From: Halomonas cerina
Lineage (GTDB): Bacteria > Pseudomonadota > Gammaproteobacteria > Pseudomonadales > Halomonadaceae
Direction of reading: 5' to 3'
Assembly (NCBI RefSeq): GCF_014192215.1
Contig: NZ_JACHXP010000002.1
Span: forward strand, 248,001 to 312,000
DNA length: 64,000 nt
A program made the position numbers and the translations under genes. Shown here in pieces: positions 1-8,542 of the stretch. Each line of letters starts with the position of its first letter. The stretch's first letter is position 1. A model generated the notes under the pieces. It did not search any database. It was not told where the DNA came from and saw only the letters and a program-made list of their open reading frames with translations.

Positions 1-1
1 C

Positions 2-298
2 CCGGTGCTCACCCCGGCAGGCGGCCCCCGAGTCGGGGTGATCGCGGTTGCCAAGAAAGCCCTTGCCGAGGGAGAGCAGATTCACGAGTTCGGCGGTTTC
101 GAGGTCTACGGGGTCACGGAGAACATGGAGGTGATCCGTCGCGATAACCTGTTACCCATCGGGCTGGCCCTGGACTGCAGGCTGGCGAGAGCGGTTGACC
201 AGGACACGCCCTTGACCTTCGATGACGTTGTCATCCCCGAAGGGCGACTGGTGGATCGTCTGTATGCCGAGCAAGAGCACGAGTTTGCTGGCCAATAA
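2..298 (+). CDS. SAF-domain protein, C-terminal part (partial)
   Basis: This reading frame is open from the first bases, so the window shows only the C-terminal ~98 residues of a longer protein. The visible part (VIAVAKKALAEGE, then VYGVTENME, then LPIGLALDCRLARAVDQDTPLTFDDV) looks like a SAF domain as found at the end of homoserine-dehydrogenase-like oxidoreductases that sit in nucleotide-sugar and surface-glycan clusters. The gene ends 37 bases before the RmlC-like epimerase in the same direction, so the two may be co-transcribed. The N-terminal NAD-binding part lies outside the window, so the enzyme type is an inference. Confidence 0.6.
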   Translation, partial: PVLTPAGGPRVGVIAVAKKALAEGEQIHEFGGFEVYGVTENMEVIRRDNLLPIGLALDCRLARAVDQDTPLTFDDVVIPEGRLVDRLYAEQEHEFAGQ

Positions 299-335
299 GG
301 CGGGATGTCGCTACGAACCATGGTAGGGAAGGATA

Positions 336-884
336 ATGAAATTTCATCAGACTAACCTCAACGATGCCTGGCTGATCGAGCTAGAGCCACGCGGCGATTC
401 TCGCGGACACTTCGCCCGCACCATGTGCCACGATGAGTTTGCCCGGCATGGCTTGATCTCGGACTTCGTGCAGCAAAACATGTCTTACTCGGCACAACGG
501 GGCACCTTGCGGGGGTTGCACTATCAGCGACGTCCCTATGCCGAGGCGAAGCTGATACGCTGCCTGAGAGGGGCCATCGTCGATGTCATCGTCGATATCC
601 GTGAAGACTCGTCATCCTATCTGCAACATCAGTTGTTCGAGCTGACCGACAGGAATCAGCAGCAACTGTATGTGCCACCCGGGTTCGCGCATTCCTTCCT
701 GACGCTGAGCGATGACGTGGAAGTCAGCTATCTGGTGTCGGCACCCTATCATCCCGCCTCCGAGGATGGCCTGAGGTATTCGGATGAGGCCCTGAATATC
801 TCATGGCCCACTCCCATTACCGTCCTTTCCGAGAAGGATGCCAACTGGCCGTTGATCAGTGAGCGTACGGAACGATTGTTCTGA
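336..884 (+). CDS. dTDP-4-dehydrorhamnose 3,5-epimerase family protein
   Basis: A 182-residue cupin-fold protein of RmlC/RfbC length. It shows the family hallmarks: an N-terminal D-RG-F (DSRGHFARTM), the QQNMSYS stretch, GTLRGLHYQ containing the presumed catalytic histidine, a LIRCLRGAIVDVIVDIR strand and YVPPGFAHSFLTL. These enzymes epimerise 4-keto-6-deoxy nucleotide sugars in the cytosol. No rmlA, B or D partner lies nearby, so the substrate need not be dTDP-4-keto-glucose; many such RmlC-like proteins in SAF-protein clusters act on other sugars. AGGGAAGG upstream of the ATG is a fair ribosome site. Confidence 0.85.
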   Translation: MKFHQTNLNDAWLIELEPRGDSRGHFARTMCHDEFARHGLISDFVQQNMSYSAQRGTLRGLHYQRRPYAEAKLIRCLRGAIVDVIVDIREDSSSYLQHQLFELTDRNQQQLYVPPGFAHSFLTLSDDVEVSYLVSAPYHPASEDGLRYSDEALNISWPTPITVLSEKDANWPLISERTERLF

Positions 885-900
885 CCGACGGTGACGAGAA

Positions 901-966
901 GTACCTTTTCCATTCACTCACAGTACCTTTTCCATTCACTCACAGTACCTATGCCATTCACTCACG
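901..966. repeat. 22-bp tandem repeat, 3 copies
   Basis: Three head-to-tail 22-base units, at 901-922, 923-944 and 945-966. The first two are identical and the third has three changes. A degenerate fourth unit follows at 967-986. The repeat fills the gap between the epimerase and the GT2 gene. No hairpin or T-run is evident in it. Confidence 0.9.
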
Positions 967-1096
967 ATGTCCCTGTCATTCATCGTAGGATCGCTAGTCG
1001 AGGCATATGATGTGTTCGCCGGTAAGGCCTTGTACTTAGGGCCGAGCATATAATATCAGTGCATGAAACGTCACAGGGAATCGGACGGGGGCTAAT

Positions 1097-2095
1097 ATGA
1101 CAAAAGTGATCGCTGTTATTCTTACCTATAATCGGAAGGAATTGTTACGCCAATGTCTCGATGCGGTATATTCGCAGACGACGCCGTGCGATCAGGTGTT
1201 TGTCATCGACAATGCCAGCACCGATGGTACTCAAGACATGCTAGAGGACATGCCCTATCCGGATCTCCTTATCCATAGACTGTCACAAAATCTCGGTGCT
1301 GCAGGGGGATTCAATATCGGATTTCGGCTTGCGTACCAACATGGCGCCGATTTTGTCTGGATGATGGATGATGATGTCATCCCCAAGCCTACCGCCCTGC
1401 AGCGCTTGCTTGAGGCGAATGCGTTATTGAAGACACAGGAAGTCGAGTATTCGTACTTGCTCTCCACCGCCTTCACGGAAGGGGGGCTGGTGACCAACAC
1501 CCCCGAAGTCAGCCACCATAAGAACCGAATAGGTTACCATAGTTGGCCATTGCTGGCCGAACATGGGCTGGTCGCGGTGAGCCGCGGTACCTTTGTCTCG
1601 ATTCTGGTACCGCGTCTGACCCTGGAAACGTCCGGGCTGCCGATCCTATCGATGTTCATCTGGGGAGAAGATGCCGAGTTCACGCTAAGAATCACCAAGA
1701 CAGCGCCTGGCTTCCTGGTGGGGGCGAGTCAGGTGCTGCATGTGCGTCAGGGAAGTGGTTCGATCAGCATCCTGTCGGAAGATAATCCGGCGCGATTCAA
1801 ATACTATAAACACTTCATACGCAACAATATCTATATGGCAAAACAATATAGACCCTTTCACCGACGGGTTTCCGTGTTGCTTCGCTATCTGCGTATGGCG
1901 TTTACATTGTTGGGTCGCGGTCAATACCAGAAGGCGCGTGTCGTGATGCAGGGGCTAATGGCGAGTATGTATTTCGCTCCCCATCTCGAGGCGGCCGGGG
2001 ATCCCGTTGACGCCTCGCTGGTCTCCATCCAGACATTCACGCCTAGCGCCTCATCGCAGCAGAAGGCCATGACCGATGTGGATTCCCTAGCCTGA
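1097..2095 (+). CDS. family 2 glycosyltransferase (galactofuranosyl/rhamnosyl-transferase-like)
   Basis: A 332-residue GT-A glycosyltransferase. The N-terminus has the GT2 nucleotide-binding start (VIAVILTYNRKELL, then VIDNASTDGT) and a metal-binding acidic motif MMDDDV near residue 94, preceded by NLGAAGGFNIGF. The NxGxxGG segment and the WGEDAEFTLRI motif near residue 190 are typical of the GlfT2/RfbN-like subgroup that transfers galactofuranose or rhamnose from nucleotide sugars in the cytosol. It lies 35 bases upstream of the ABC transporter in the same direction. The donor sugar cannot be told from sequence. The protein is predicted cytosolic or membrane-associated. Confidence 0.85.
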   Translation: MTKVIAVILTYNRKELLRQCLDAVYSQTTPCDQVFVIDNASTDGTQDMLEDMPYPDLLIHRLSQNLGAAGGFNIGFRLAYQHGADFVWMMDDDVIPKPTALQRLLEANALLKTQEVEYSYLLSTAFTEGGLVTNTPEVSHHKNRIGYHSWPLLAEHGLVAVSRGTFVSILVPRLTLETSGLPILSMFIWGEDAEFTLRITKTAPGFLVGASQVLHVRQGSGSISILSEDNPARFKYYKHFIRNNIYMAKQYRPFHRRVSVLLRYLRMAFTLLGRGQYQKARVVMQGLMASMYFAPHLEAAGDPVDASLVSIQTFTPSASSQQKAMTDVDSLA

Positions 2096-2130
2096 CGTTC
2101 ATAGTAGCAAACCAAGAAGGAAAATGGGTC

Positions 2131-3942
2131 ATGCTCAGAAGCGTGAAAGAACTCTATCTGCTGTTGACACCCGCCCAACGATCGAAGCTCTTTAGACTGC
2201 AGATTCTGATCATCCTGATGTCATTCGCCGAGATCGCCGGTGTTGCCTCCATCGGACCGTTCATGGCGCTGGTGGGTGATATGAGCCTCCTTGAGGGGGA
2301 GGGCGTCGCCGCTGAACTTTACCGCCTCAGTGGCATCGGGCAACCCGCGGACTTCCTGTTCTGGCTGGGGATTGCCGTGCTGGCGGTGCTTGCCTTGGCT
2401 TCGGTGATCTCGATGTTCACCGTCTGGCGGCTCTGCGTATACGGTGCCCATGTCGGCGCCGAACTCGGCAACAGGCTGTATCGTTATTACATGCACCAGC
2501 CCTGGATGTTTCATGCCAACGTCAGCAGCAGCCATCTGACCAAGCAGATTTCGCAGGAAACCCTCAGGATGACGAACTTCGTCATCAGCCCGCTGATGTA
2601 CATGAATGCCAAGCTCGTGATGTCGGCCTTGATGGGGGCGGCGGTCTTTCTTTATAACCCCGTGGTTGCTCTCGTCGGGATATCCATTTTTGTCATCTGC
2701 TATTTCCTTCTCTTCGTCGCGGTCAGGCGCCACCTGGCGGCCAATGGCAGGATCATCTCGGAAACCCAGTCGCTTCGCTACAAGTTGATGGCCGAAGGGT
2801 TTGGCGGGATCAAGGACGCGCTGCTGCTGGGGCGCCAGAAGACCTTCATCGATCGCTTCGAGGACCCCAGTCGTCGCTTCGCCTCCGCGGCCGGGACCAA
2901 TCAGGCCATGAGCCAGGTACCGCGTTATGCCATGGAACTGGTCGCTTTCTCGAGCGTGATCTTCCTTGTCCTGTATCTGCTGGCTTCCCATCAGGGCAAT
3001 CTGGGGACCATCCTGCCGGTGCTGTCCATCTATGCGCTGGCCGGCTTCAAGATCCTGCCCGCCCTGCAGAAGGTCTATTCCAGTGCTTCGTCCATCCGTG
3101 GCAACCTGGCGTCCTTCGAATCGGTGCGTGACGACCTGCACGCGAGTTCCCAGTATGCCACCGGGATGCCGGCGCGTCAGGAAAGTGGACCCGGCCAGGA
3201 GCAGTTTGTGCCCAGGCGGGCCATCACGCTTGATAACGTGGTCTTCAGCTACCCAGGCACGCGTGAGCTGGCCCTGAACGGGGTATCACTCGAGGTGCCT
3301 GCCAACCAGATGATCGGCCTTGTCGGGGCCTCTGGCTCCGGAAAGTCGACGGTGATCGATGTATTACTGGGGCTCATCGATCCTACCAGCGGGCGCATCA
3401 TGATCGATGATCACCCCCTGACACCCACCAACCGGCGTGCCTGGCAGAATACCATCGGCTTCGTTCCCCAGAGTATCTATCTCTCCGATGCCAGTATCCG
3501 GGAGAACATCGCCTTCGGTCTGGCGCCCGAGGATATCGACGAAGTGAGTGTCAAGCGAGCGGCGAACATGGCGAATCTCGACGAACTGCTGGACGAGATG
3601 CCCAATGGTCTGGATACCTGTGTAGGAGAGCGGGGGGTCCAGTTATCCGGTGGCCAGCGCCAGCGGATCGGGATTGCCCGCGCGCTCTATCACGATGCCG
3701 AGGTGCTGATCCTCGATGAAGCCACCAGCGCCCTGGATGGCATTACGGAGAAGGTCATCATGGATAGCATTCATGACTTCATGGGCAAGAAGACCATCAT
3801 CATGATCGCTCACCGCCTCGCCACGGTGAAGCAGTGCAATCGCATCTATCTCATGAAGGCCGGACGCGTGATCGATGCCGGCAGCTACGCCGAGCTCTCG
3901 GGCCGCAACGAGATCTTCAAGCGAATGGTGGAGCATAGTTGA
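2131..3942 (+). CDS. ABC transporter, fused permease and ATPase (PglK/MsbA-like lipid-linked glycan flippase)
   Basis: A 603-residue half-transporter. The N-terminal ~340 residues carry about six membrane segments. The C-terminal domain has Walker A GASGSGKST (near residue 400), the signature LSGGQRQRIGIARAL (near 505), Walker B VLILDEAT (near 525) and the H-loop IAHR (near 560). The N-terminus resembles PglK, the ABC flippase for bacillosamine-based lipid-linked oligosaccharide, and the wider MsbA group. Its context suggests it moves a lipid-linked glycan across the inner membrane. It could serve the arabinose-like pathway downstream or the bacillosamine-type locus at 12-29 kb, which has no obvious Wzx. 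Substrate assignment is inference; the ABC family call is firm. Confidence 0.85.
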   Translation: MLRSVKELYLLLTPAQRSKLFRLQILIILMSFAEIAGVASIGPFMALVGDMSLLEGEGVAAELYRLSGIGQPADFLFWLGIAVLAVLALASVISMFTVWRLCVYGAHVGAELGNRLYRYYMHQPWMFHANVSSSHLTKQISQETLRMTNFVISPLMYMNAKLVMSALMGAAVFLYNPVVALVGISIFVICYFLLFVAVRRHLAANGRIISETQSLRYKLMAEGFGGIKDALLLGRQKTFIDRFEDPSRRFASAAGTNQAMSQVPRYAMELVAFSSVIFLVLYLLASHQGNLGTILPVLSIYALAGFKILPALQKVYSSASSIRGNLASFESVRDDLHASSQYATGMPARQESGPGQEQFVPRRAITLDNVVFSYPGTRELALNGVSLEVPANQMIGLVGASGSGKSTVIDVLLGLIDPTSGRIMIDDHPLTPTNRRAWQNTIGFVPQSIYLSDASIRENIAFGLAPEDIDEVSVKRAANMANLDELLDEMPNGLDTCVGERGVQLSGGQRQRIGIARALYHDAEVLILDEATSALDGITEKVIMDSIHDFMGKKTIIMIAHRLATVKQCNRIYLMKAGRVIDAGSYAELSGRNEIFKRMVEHS

Positions 3943-3970
3943 TACACCCTTTGACAGACGAGCTATCCTG

Positions 3971-5188
3971 ATGTCCCTATCTTCACTGACCGATGACGAG
4001 AAGGCCCTGAGCGGTAGCATGACGGCCGGCTCGACGCTCCTGGCAAGCAATCGCCAGGCCGCGACGGCATCGTCCGGGGCCGCCCCCACGCCAAGGGGGA
4101 TCGAAGTCACCACGAGCCAGATGGGGGTTCGTCCCAGTGGCGACCCGGTCACCGATCACCGCCAGCTGCAAGCTTTCCTGGACAGCATCGCCACGGATGG
4201 GGTGGCCGGCCTCATCGAGGCCGGCCATTGGTATGTCCACAAGAAACTCATCCTGCACGATGGCACCCGCCTGCGAGGGCGCGGCATGGGCCGGACCACC
4301 CTCGAGGCACGTCCCGCCGATTGGCAGCAACCTGATTATGTGCTCCTGCACCTGGACGTCGACCGGTCACTGCACCGGCATGGTGTCTTCCTTTCCGACT
4401 TCGGGGTCATCGGGGCAGACAAGCAGGCGACCGACAATGGACCTCTCCTGCGTCTGGAAGGGATGTCGGATTTTCTGCTGGAGCGCCTCCAGGTCGAGGA
4501 TGCCTCGAGTTACGGGATCTTTGTCACGGGGTATGGCGTAGGGACTTTCACCAATGATATCGATGCCCCGTTCTGGAACTCGACGCATCGCGGGACCATC
4601 CGTCAGTGCCGCGCACTGCGTGGCCAGGTAGGGATCGGCTGCGAAGGGGGGGCGCAGAATGTGCTGATCATGGGAAACCACACCTCAGGCCAGACCCTGC
4701 ATGGCTTTCGGTTGGCATCGGCCTACGAGACGCAACTCGTTGCCAATTCCGCCCGTGACACGCGCAATGCCTATTGGGTCGATCGTCATCGGGGCGTGCA
4801 TGTGCTCTACAATACAGCACGGAAGGTAGAGCAGGGCTGCGTCTATGGGGGGTTTCATGATCAAAAGGACGGAGAGATATCCAAGGGGCTATGGATCATG
4901 GGCAACGAGTTCGACACCACCGACACCGCTATCACCGATGCCTATCATGGAGATGCCAACAAGTTTACCAATGACGTCAAGATCAAGGACAACATGCTAT
5001 CCGGCGGAAATGTGCGCCTCCTCTGGACGAGGAAAGTGGATGTGCAGGGCAATTCGGGTGATGGTCGCAACGTCATCAGAACATCCCACCATGTCACCGG
5101 AATGATCGGCAATAACTTGATGCCTTTATATAATACGGCCACGGGCGTGATCGATATCGGCAATAATCTCGATCCTGGTGGCATGTAA
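3971..5188 (+). CDS. right-handed beta-helix / pectate-lyase-fold-like protein
   Basis: A protein of about 405 residues if started at the ATG at 3971. An upstream in-frame start at 3875 would overlap the ABC transporter heavily and is less likely. The central part has the rhythm of a parallel beta-helix: short strands with N/G/D turns such as VLIMGNHTSGQT, LVANSARDTRNAYW, VLYNTARKVEQG and LWIMGNEFDTTDTAI. The N-terminal TDHRQLQAFLDSIATDGVAG, followed by a glycine-rich GTRLRGRGMGRTTLEA, is a common opening of pectate-lyase-fold proteins. No signal peptide is seen. The fold suggests polysaccharide binding, cleavage or epimerisation; the catalytic residues were not identified. Confidence 0.65.
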   Translation: MSLSSLTDDEKALSGSMTAGSTLLASNRQAATASSGAAPTPRGIEVTTSQMGVRPSGDPVTDHRQLQAFLDSIATDGVAGLIEAGHWYVHKKLILHDGTRLRGRGMGRTTLEARPADWQQPDYVLLHLDVDRSLHRHGVFLSDFGVIGADKQATDNGPLLRLEGMSDFLLERLQVEDASSYGIFVTGYGVGTFTNDIDAPFWNSTHRGTIRQCRALRGQVGIGCEGGAQNVLIMGNHTSGQTLHGFRLASAYETQLVANSARDTRNAYWVDRHRGVHVLYNTARKVEQGCVYGGFHDQKDGEISKGLWIMGNEFDTTDTAITDAYHGDANKFTNDVKIKDNMLSGGNVRLLWTRKVDVQGNSGDGRNVIRTSHHVTGMIGNNLMPLYNTATGVIDIGNNLDPGGM

Positions 5189-5366
5189 CCTTCTCCCTAT
5201 AAGCCTCACCCTATAACGCGCATCCTCTACCTTCTCTTATCTGGCTTCCCCGTCGGCGGGTCCTAGTGACCGGCGATGGTCCCATACGGCTTATCGAGGT
5301 GTCCGCTTCAATTGGAACACTTCAATGTGCTCTCAGACGTGGAAGCCGAAACATCCTGGTGGCCTG

Positions 5367-6272
5367 ATGATGATACTCCTTGCGCCGCGAAGCTTGCCGA
5401 TACACTCGATGGTCAAGCTGATCCGGCCTCACCAGTACCTCAAGAACGGCTTTGTACTTATCGGGCCACTGTTTGCCCACCAATGGGATCCGCTCACGCT
5501 GCTCCAGGCGTGCCTGGCCTTTTTCGCCTTCTGCTGCATGGCCAGTGCGGTGTATGTCCTTAACGATATCATGGATATCGAGGCCGACCGGGCACATCCT
5601 GTCAAGTGCACACGCCCGCTGCCCAATGGTCAGCTGACGTTGACCTTTGCCAGGACGTTGATGACAGGACTCGCCCTGGCGAGTGTGGTGCTTGCGCTGT
5701 CGGTGAGCCTCTGGGCGACCCTGTTCGTTGTCACCTACTTGCTCATCAATGTTCTCTACTCCTGGCGACTCAAGCATGTGGTGATCCTGGATGTCTTCCT
5801 CATCGCATCGGGATTCATGCTGCGCCTCCTGGCCGGCACCGTGGGTCTGGGAATTGCCCCGTCGGCCTGGCTGCTGCTGTGTGGTCTGATGGTGACGCTG
5901 TTTCTGGGCTTCACTAAACGGCGTGCCGAACTGCTGATGCTGGAGACTACCGAACATGGCCACAGTGGGCTGACACGCCGGGTGCTGGATGACTACAGTC
6001 CCGCCATGCTCGAGCAATTCATCGCCGTGACCGCCGCCTGCACGGTCCTGGCGTACGGCCTCTACACGGTCTCCCCGCAGACGATTGCCCTGCACGGGAG
6101 CGACGGCCTGATCTATACCCTGCCCTTCGTGGTGTATGGCATCTTTCGCTACCTCTACCTGCTGCATAATCGGGCCAAGGGTAACGATACGGCCAGGGAT
6201 CTGATCACCGACCACCATCTGCTGGTCACCGTCGCTGCCTGGGTGGGTTCCACCTTCTGGGTTCTCGCATGA
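5367..6272 (+). CDS. UbiA-family prenyltransferase, decaprenyl-phosphate phosphoribosyltransferase-like
   Basis: A polytopic UbiA-family protein of about 301 residues. The N-terminal KLIRPHQYLKN and the Mg-diphosphate motif NDIMDIEADRAHP match the DPPR synthase branch (Rv3806c-like), which transfers 5-phosphoribose from PRPP to polyprenyl phosphate in the inner membrane. Starts at 5325, 5367 and 5409 are possible. ATG 5409 fits homologues best, while 5367 has a weak GGTGG upstream. Its stop overlaps the next gene by 4 bases. Together with the DprE1-, DprE2- and HAD-like genes following, it forms a complete polyprenyl-phospho-arabinose route by inference. Confidence 0.8.
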   Translation: MMILLAPRSLPIHSMVKLIRPHQYLKNGFVLIGPLFAHQWDPLTLLQACLAFFAFCCMASAVYVLNDIMDIEADRAHPVKCTRPLPNGQLTLTFARTLMTGLALASVVLALSVSLWATLFVVTYLLINVLYSWRLKHVVILDVFLIASGFMLRLLAGTVGLGIAPSAWLLLCGLMVTLFLGFTKRRAELLMLETTEHGHSGLTRRVLDDYSPAMLEQFIAVTAACTVLAYGLYTVSPQTIALHGSDGLIYTLPFVVYGIFRYLYLLHNRAKGNDTARDLITDHHLLVTVAAWVGSTFWVLA

Positions 6273-7231
6273 CCGCCGTAGTGAATCATCTGGAGGGCTG
6301 GCGACTTCGCGCCTTGGTCTTGTCCATCGTCGCCGCCATGGCGGGCTATCTGGCCTTTTCCCTGTGGGGCGGTTGGGACGATGTGGTGGCGGCCTTCGTG
6401 CAGATCGGCGTGATGGGGACGCTGGTGGCCTTGAGCATGTCGCTGGTCAACTACGGGCTGCGCTTCGTGCGCTGGCAGCTCTACCTCGCGCAGCTGGACC
6501 ATCGAGTGGCCTGGCGGCCGAGCCTGCGGATCTATCTCAGTGGTTTTGCCCTGACCACCACCCCCGGCAAGGCCGGGGAAGCCTTCCGTGGCGTGTTGCT
6601 CAAGCAGCACGGCGTGCCATTCCCCACGACCTTCGCGGCCTTCATCAGCGAGCGCCTGTCTGATCTGGTGGCCATCGTCCTGCTGACGCTGGTGGGGCTG
6701 GCCCAGTATCCGCCGGCGCGTGGCCTGGTGCTGGCCGGCGTGGCGGGGATTGTCGTGATCGTGCTCTGCCTATCCAACCAGAGGCTGTTGACCCGTCTTG
6801 GCCATTGGGCAAGTGGCCGGCAGGATAGAGGCGCGCGGATGGTCGCTCATACCCTCCACATGCTTGGCAACGCACGACGCTGCCATCGCCCCGGCCTGTT
6901 GGCCGTGGCCTCGGTCATCAGTGTCGTGGCTTGGGGCGCCGAAGCCCTGGCCTTTCACTGGATTCTGGTGTGGCTGGGGGCCGATGTCTCGCTGGCGTTC
7001 GCGGTCTTCGTGTATGCCCTGTCGATGCTGGCCGGCGCGTTGAGCTTCCTGCCCGGCGGGCTCGGTGGGGCCGAGGCCGTGATGGTGTCACTCCTGGTCC
7101 TCAAGGGACTCACCATGCCGATGGCCATCGCAGCCACGGTGTTCATCCGTCTGGCGACCCTCTGGTTTGCCGTGATGCTGGGGCTGTTGGCCCTGATCCT
7201 CAGCCGTCATGGGGAGCCGGAAGCCATATGA
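6269..7231 (+). CDS. lysylphosphatidylglycerol synthase TM / flippase-like domain protein (UPF0104, YbhN-like)
   Basis: A 320-residue membrane protein with about eight hydrophobic segments and the motif TTPGKAGEAFRGVLLKQHG, followed later by FLPGGLGGAEAVMVSLL, both characteristic of the LPG_synthase_TM family (AglD/YbhN-like). It lacks a soluble catalytic domain. Members next to polyprenyl-sugar genes are suspected of helping move lipid-linked sugars across the membrane. The gene overlaps its UbiA-like neighbour by 4 bases and the DprE1-like gene by 4 bases (ATGA), which implies translational coupling. A role as flippase for polyprenyl-phospho-arabinose is inference from position. Confidence 0.8.
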   Translation: MTAVVNHLEGWRLRALVLSIVAAMAGYLAFSLWGGWDDVVAAFVQIGVMGTLVALSMSLVNYGLRFVRWQLYLAQLDHRVAWRPSLRIYLSGFALTTTPGKAGEAFRGVLLKQHGVPFPTTFAAFISERLSDLVAIVLLTLVGLAQYPPARGLVLAGVAGIVVIVLCLSNQRLLTRLGHWASGRQDRGARMVAHTLHMLGNARRCHRPGLLAVASVISVVAWGAEALAFHWILVWLGADVSLAFAVFVYALSMLAGALSFLPGGLGGAEAVMVSLLVLKGLTMPMAIAATVFIRLATLWFAVMLGLLALILSRHGEPEAI

Positions 7232-8538
7232 GGGCGCCCCAGTCTTGGAATCGTCTGCCGCGTGTTGCCCCCGAGAAGGTGCTGGTCCTGAGTCAGCGCT
7301 CATGCGCGTTGCCAAGCATGGCACCGAGACCGCTGCTGCCTTATGGCAATGGCCGTAGCTACGGCGATGTGTGCCTGAATGATCATGGCACCCTGCTGGT
7401 GACACGCGGGCTGGATCGCTTCATCGACTTCGATCCGCAGACCGGCCTGTTGCGCTGCGAGGCGGGGATGACCCTGGCCGAGGTCCTGGCACTGGTGGTG
7501 CCGCAGGGCTGGTTCTTACCCAGCACGCCAGGCACACGTCAGGTCACGGTCGGGGGGGCCGTCGCCAATGATGTACACGGCAAGAACCATCACGCCGTGG
7601 GTAGCTTCGGTCACCATGTGCGCGCCCTGGAGCTGCTGCGCAGCGACGGTGAGGTGATCACGTGCGGTCCCGGCCGGGCCGACGCCTGGTTTGCAGCAAC
7701 GGTCGGCGGGCTGGGCCTGACGGGACTGATTCGCTGGGTCGAACTACAGCTGATGCCGATTCAGACTCCCTGGATGTGGGTGGAGTCGCAACGCTTTGCC
7801 AACCTGGAAGCCTTCTGGCCGCTCAATCGTCGTGCCGAGGCCCGCTGGCCCTACACGGTGGCCTGGATCGATTGCCTGGCCAAGGGCAAGGCGCGCGGAC
7901 GCGGCATCCTGCTGGCCGGGCAGCATGCCCCACCCCAGGCCACCCCTCCCTCCTTCAAGGAGGGCTGCAAGCGGGTGCCCATCGATCCACCGTTGTCGCT
8001 GGTTAACCGGCTCAGTCTCAAGGTCTTCAATGCGCTCTATTACCGACAGCCGGTCAAGCCCCAGGGCGGGCTGAGCCACTACGTGCCGTACTTCTATCCG
8101 CTGGACGCCATCCAGGACTGGAACCGCATCTACGGACGCCGGGGCTTCTACCAGTACCAGTGCGTGCTGCCGCCCGAGGCGGCCGAGGCGGCCACGGCGG
8201 CGCTGCTCGACACCGTCGCCCGACGCGGTGAGGGCTCCTTTCTGGCGGTGCTCAAGACCTTCGGGCGCAAGCCTTCGGTGGGCATGCTGTCCTTCCCGCG
8301 CCCCGGTACCACCCTGGCCCTGGACTTTCCCAATCGGGGCGACAAGACCCTGCGCCTGCTCGATGACCTGGATGCCATCGTATGCGAGGCGGGGGGCGCC
8401 CTGTATCCCGGCAAGGATGCCCGCATGCCGGCCAGGCTCTTCCAGTCGGGCTTCCCGCAATGGGAAGCCTTCAGTCGTTTCATCGATCCCGCCTTCTCCT
8501 CACGCTTCTGGCAGCGAGTCACTTCTGGCAACGAGTAA
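7228..8538 (+). CDS. DprE1-like FAD-dependent oxidase (decaprenylphosphoryl-ribose 2'-oxidase family)
   Basis: A 436-residue FAD-binding oxidase starting at the ATG in the ATGA overlap with the upstream gene. The FAD-binding half carries PYGNGRSYGD (residues 38-47), TPGTRQVTVGGAVANDVHG and KNHHAVGSFG, very close to the motifs of mycobacterial DprE1 (NGRSYGD, GTRQVTVGGAIA, HGKNHHSAGSFG). That enzyme oxidises the 2'-hydroxyl of polyprenyl-phosphoryl-ribose as the first half of epimerisation to arabinose. The next gene is the expected DprE2-like reductase. The C-terminal substrate domain has a typical YPGKDARM end motif. The family call is strong; the lipid substrate is inferred. Confidence 0.88.
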   Translation: MRAPQSWNRLPRVAPEKVLVLSQRSCALPSMAPRPLLPYGNGRSYGDVCLNDHGTLLVTRGLDRFIDFDPQTGLLRCEAGMTLAEVLALVVPQGWFLPSTPGTRQVTVGGAVANDVHGKNHHAVGSFGHHVRALELLRSDGEVITCGPGRADAWFAATVGGLGLTGLIRWVELQLMPIQTPWMWVESQRFANLEAFWPLNRRAEARWPYTVAWIDCLAKGKARGRGILLAGQHAPPQATPPSFKEGCKRVPIDPPLSLVNRLSLKVFNALYYRQPVKPQGGLSHYVPYFYPLDAIQDWNRIYGRRGFYQYQCVLPPEAAEAATAALLDTVARRGEGSFLAVLKTFGRKPSVGMLSFPRPGTTLALDFPNRGDKTLRLLDDLDAIVCEAGGALYPGKDARMPARLFQSGFPQWEAFSRFIDPAFSSRFWQRVTSGNE

Positions 8539-8542
8539 CATC

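Noticed and set aside
6931..7227. N-terminal extension of the DprE1-like ORF
   Set aside because: It covers the end of the flippase-like gene in another frame. The ATGA overlap start at 7228 matches homologues.
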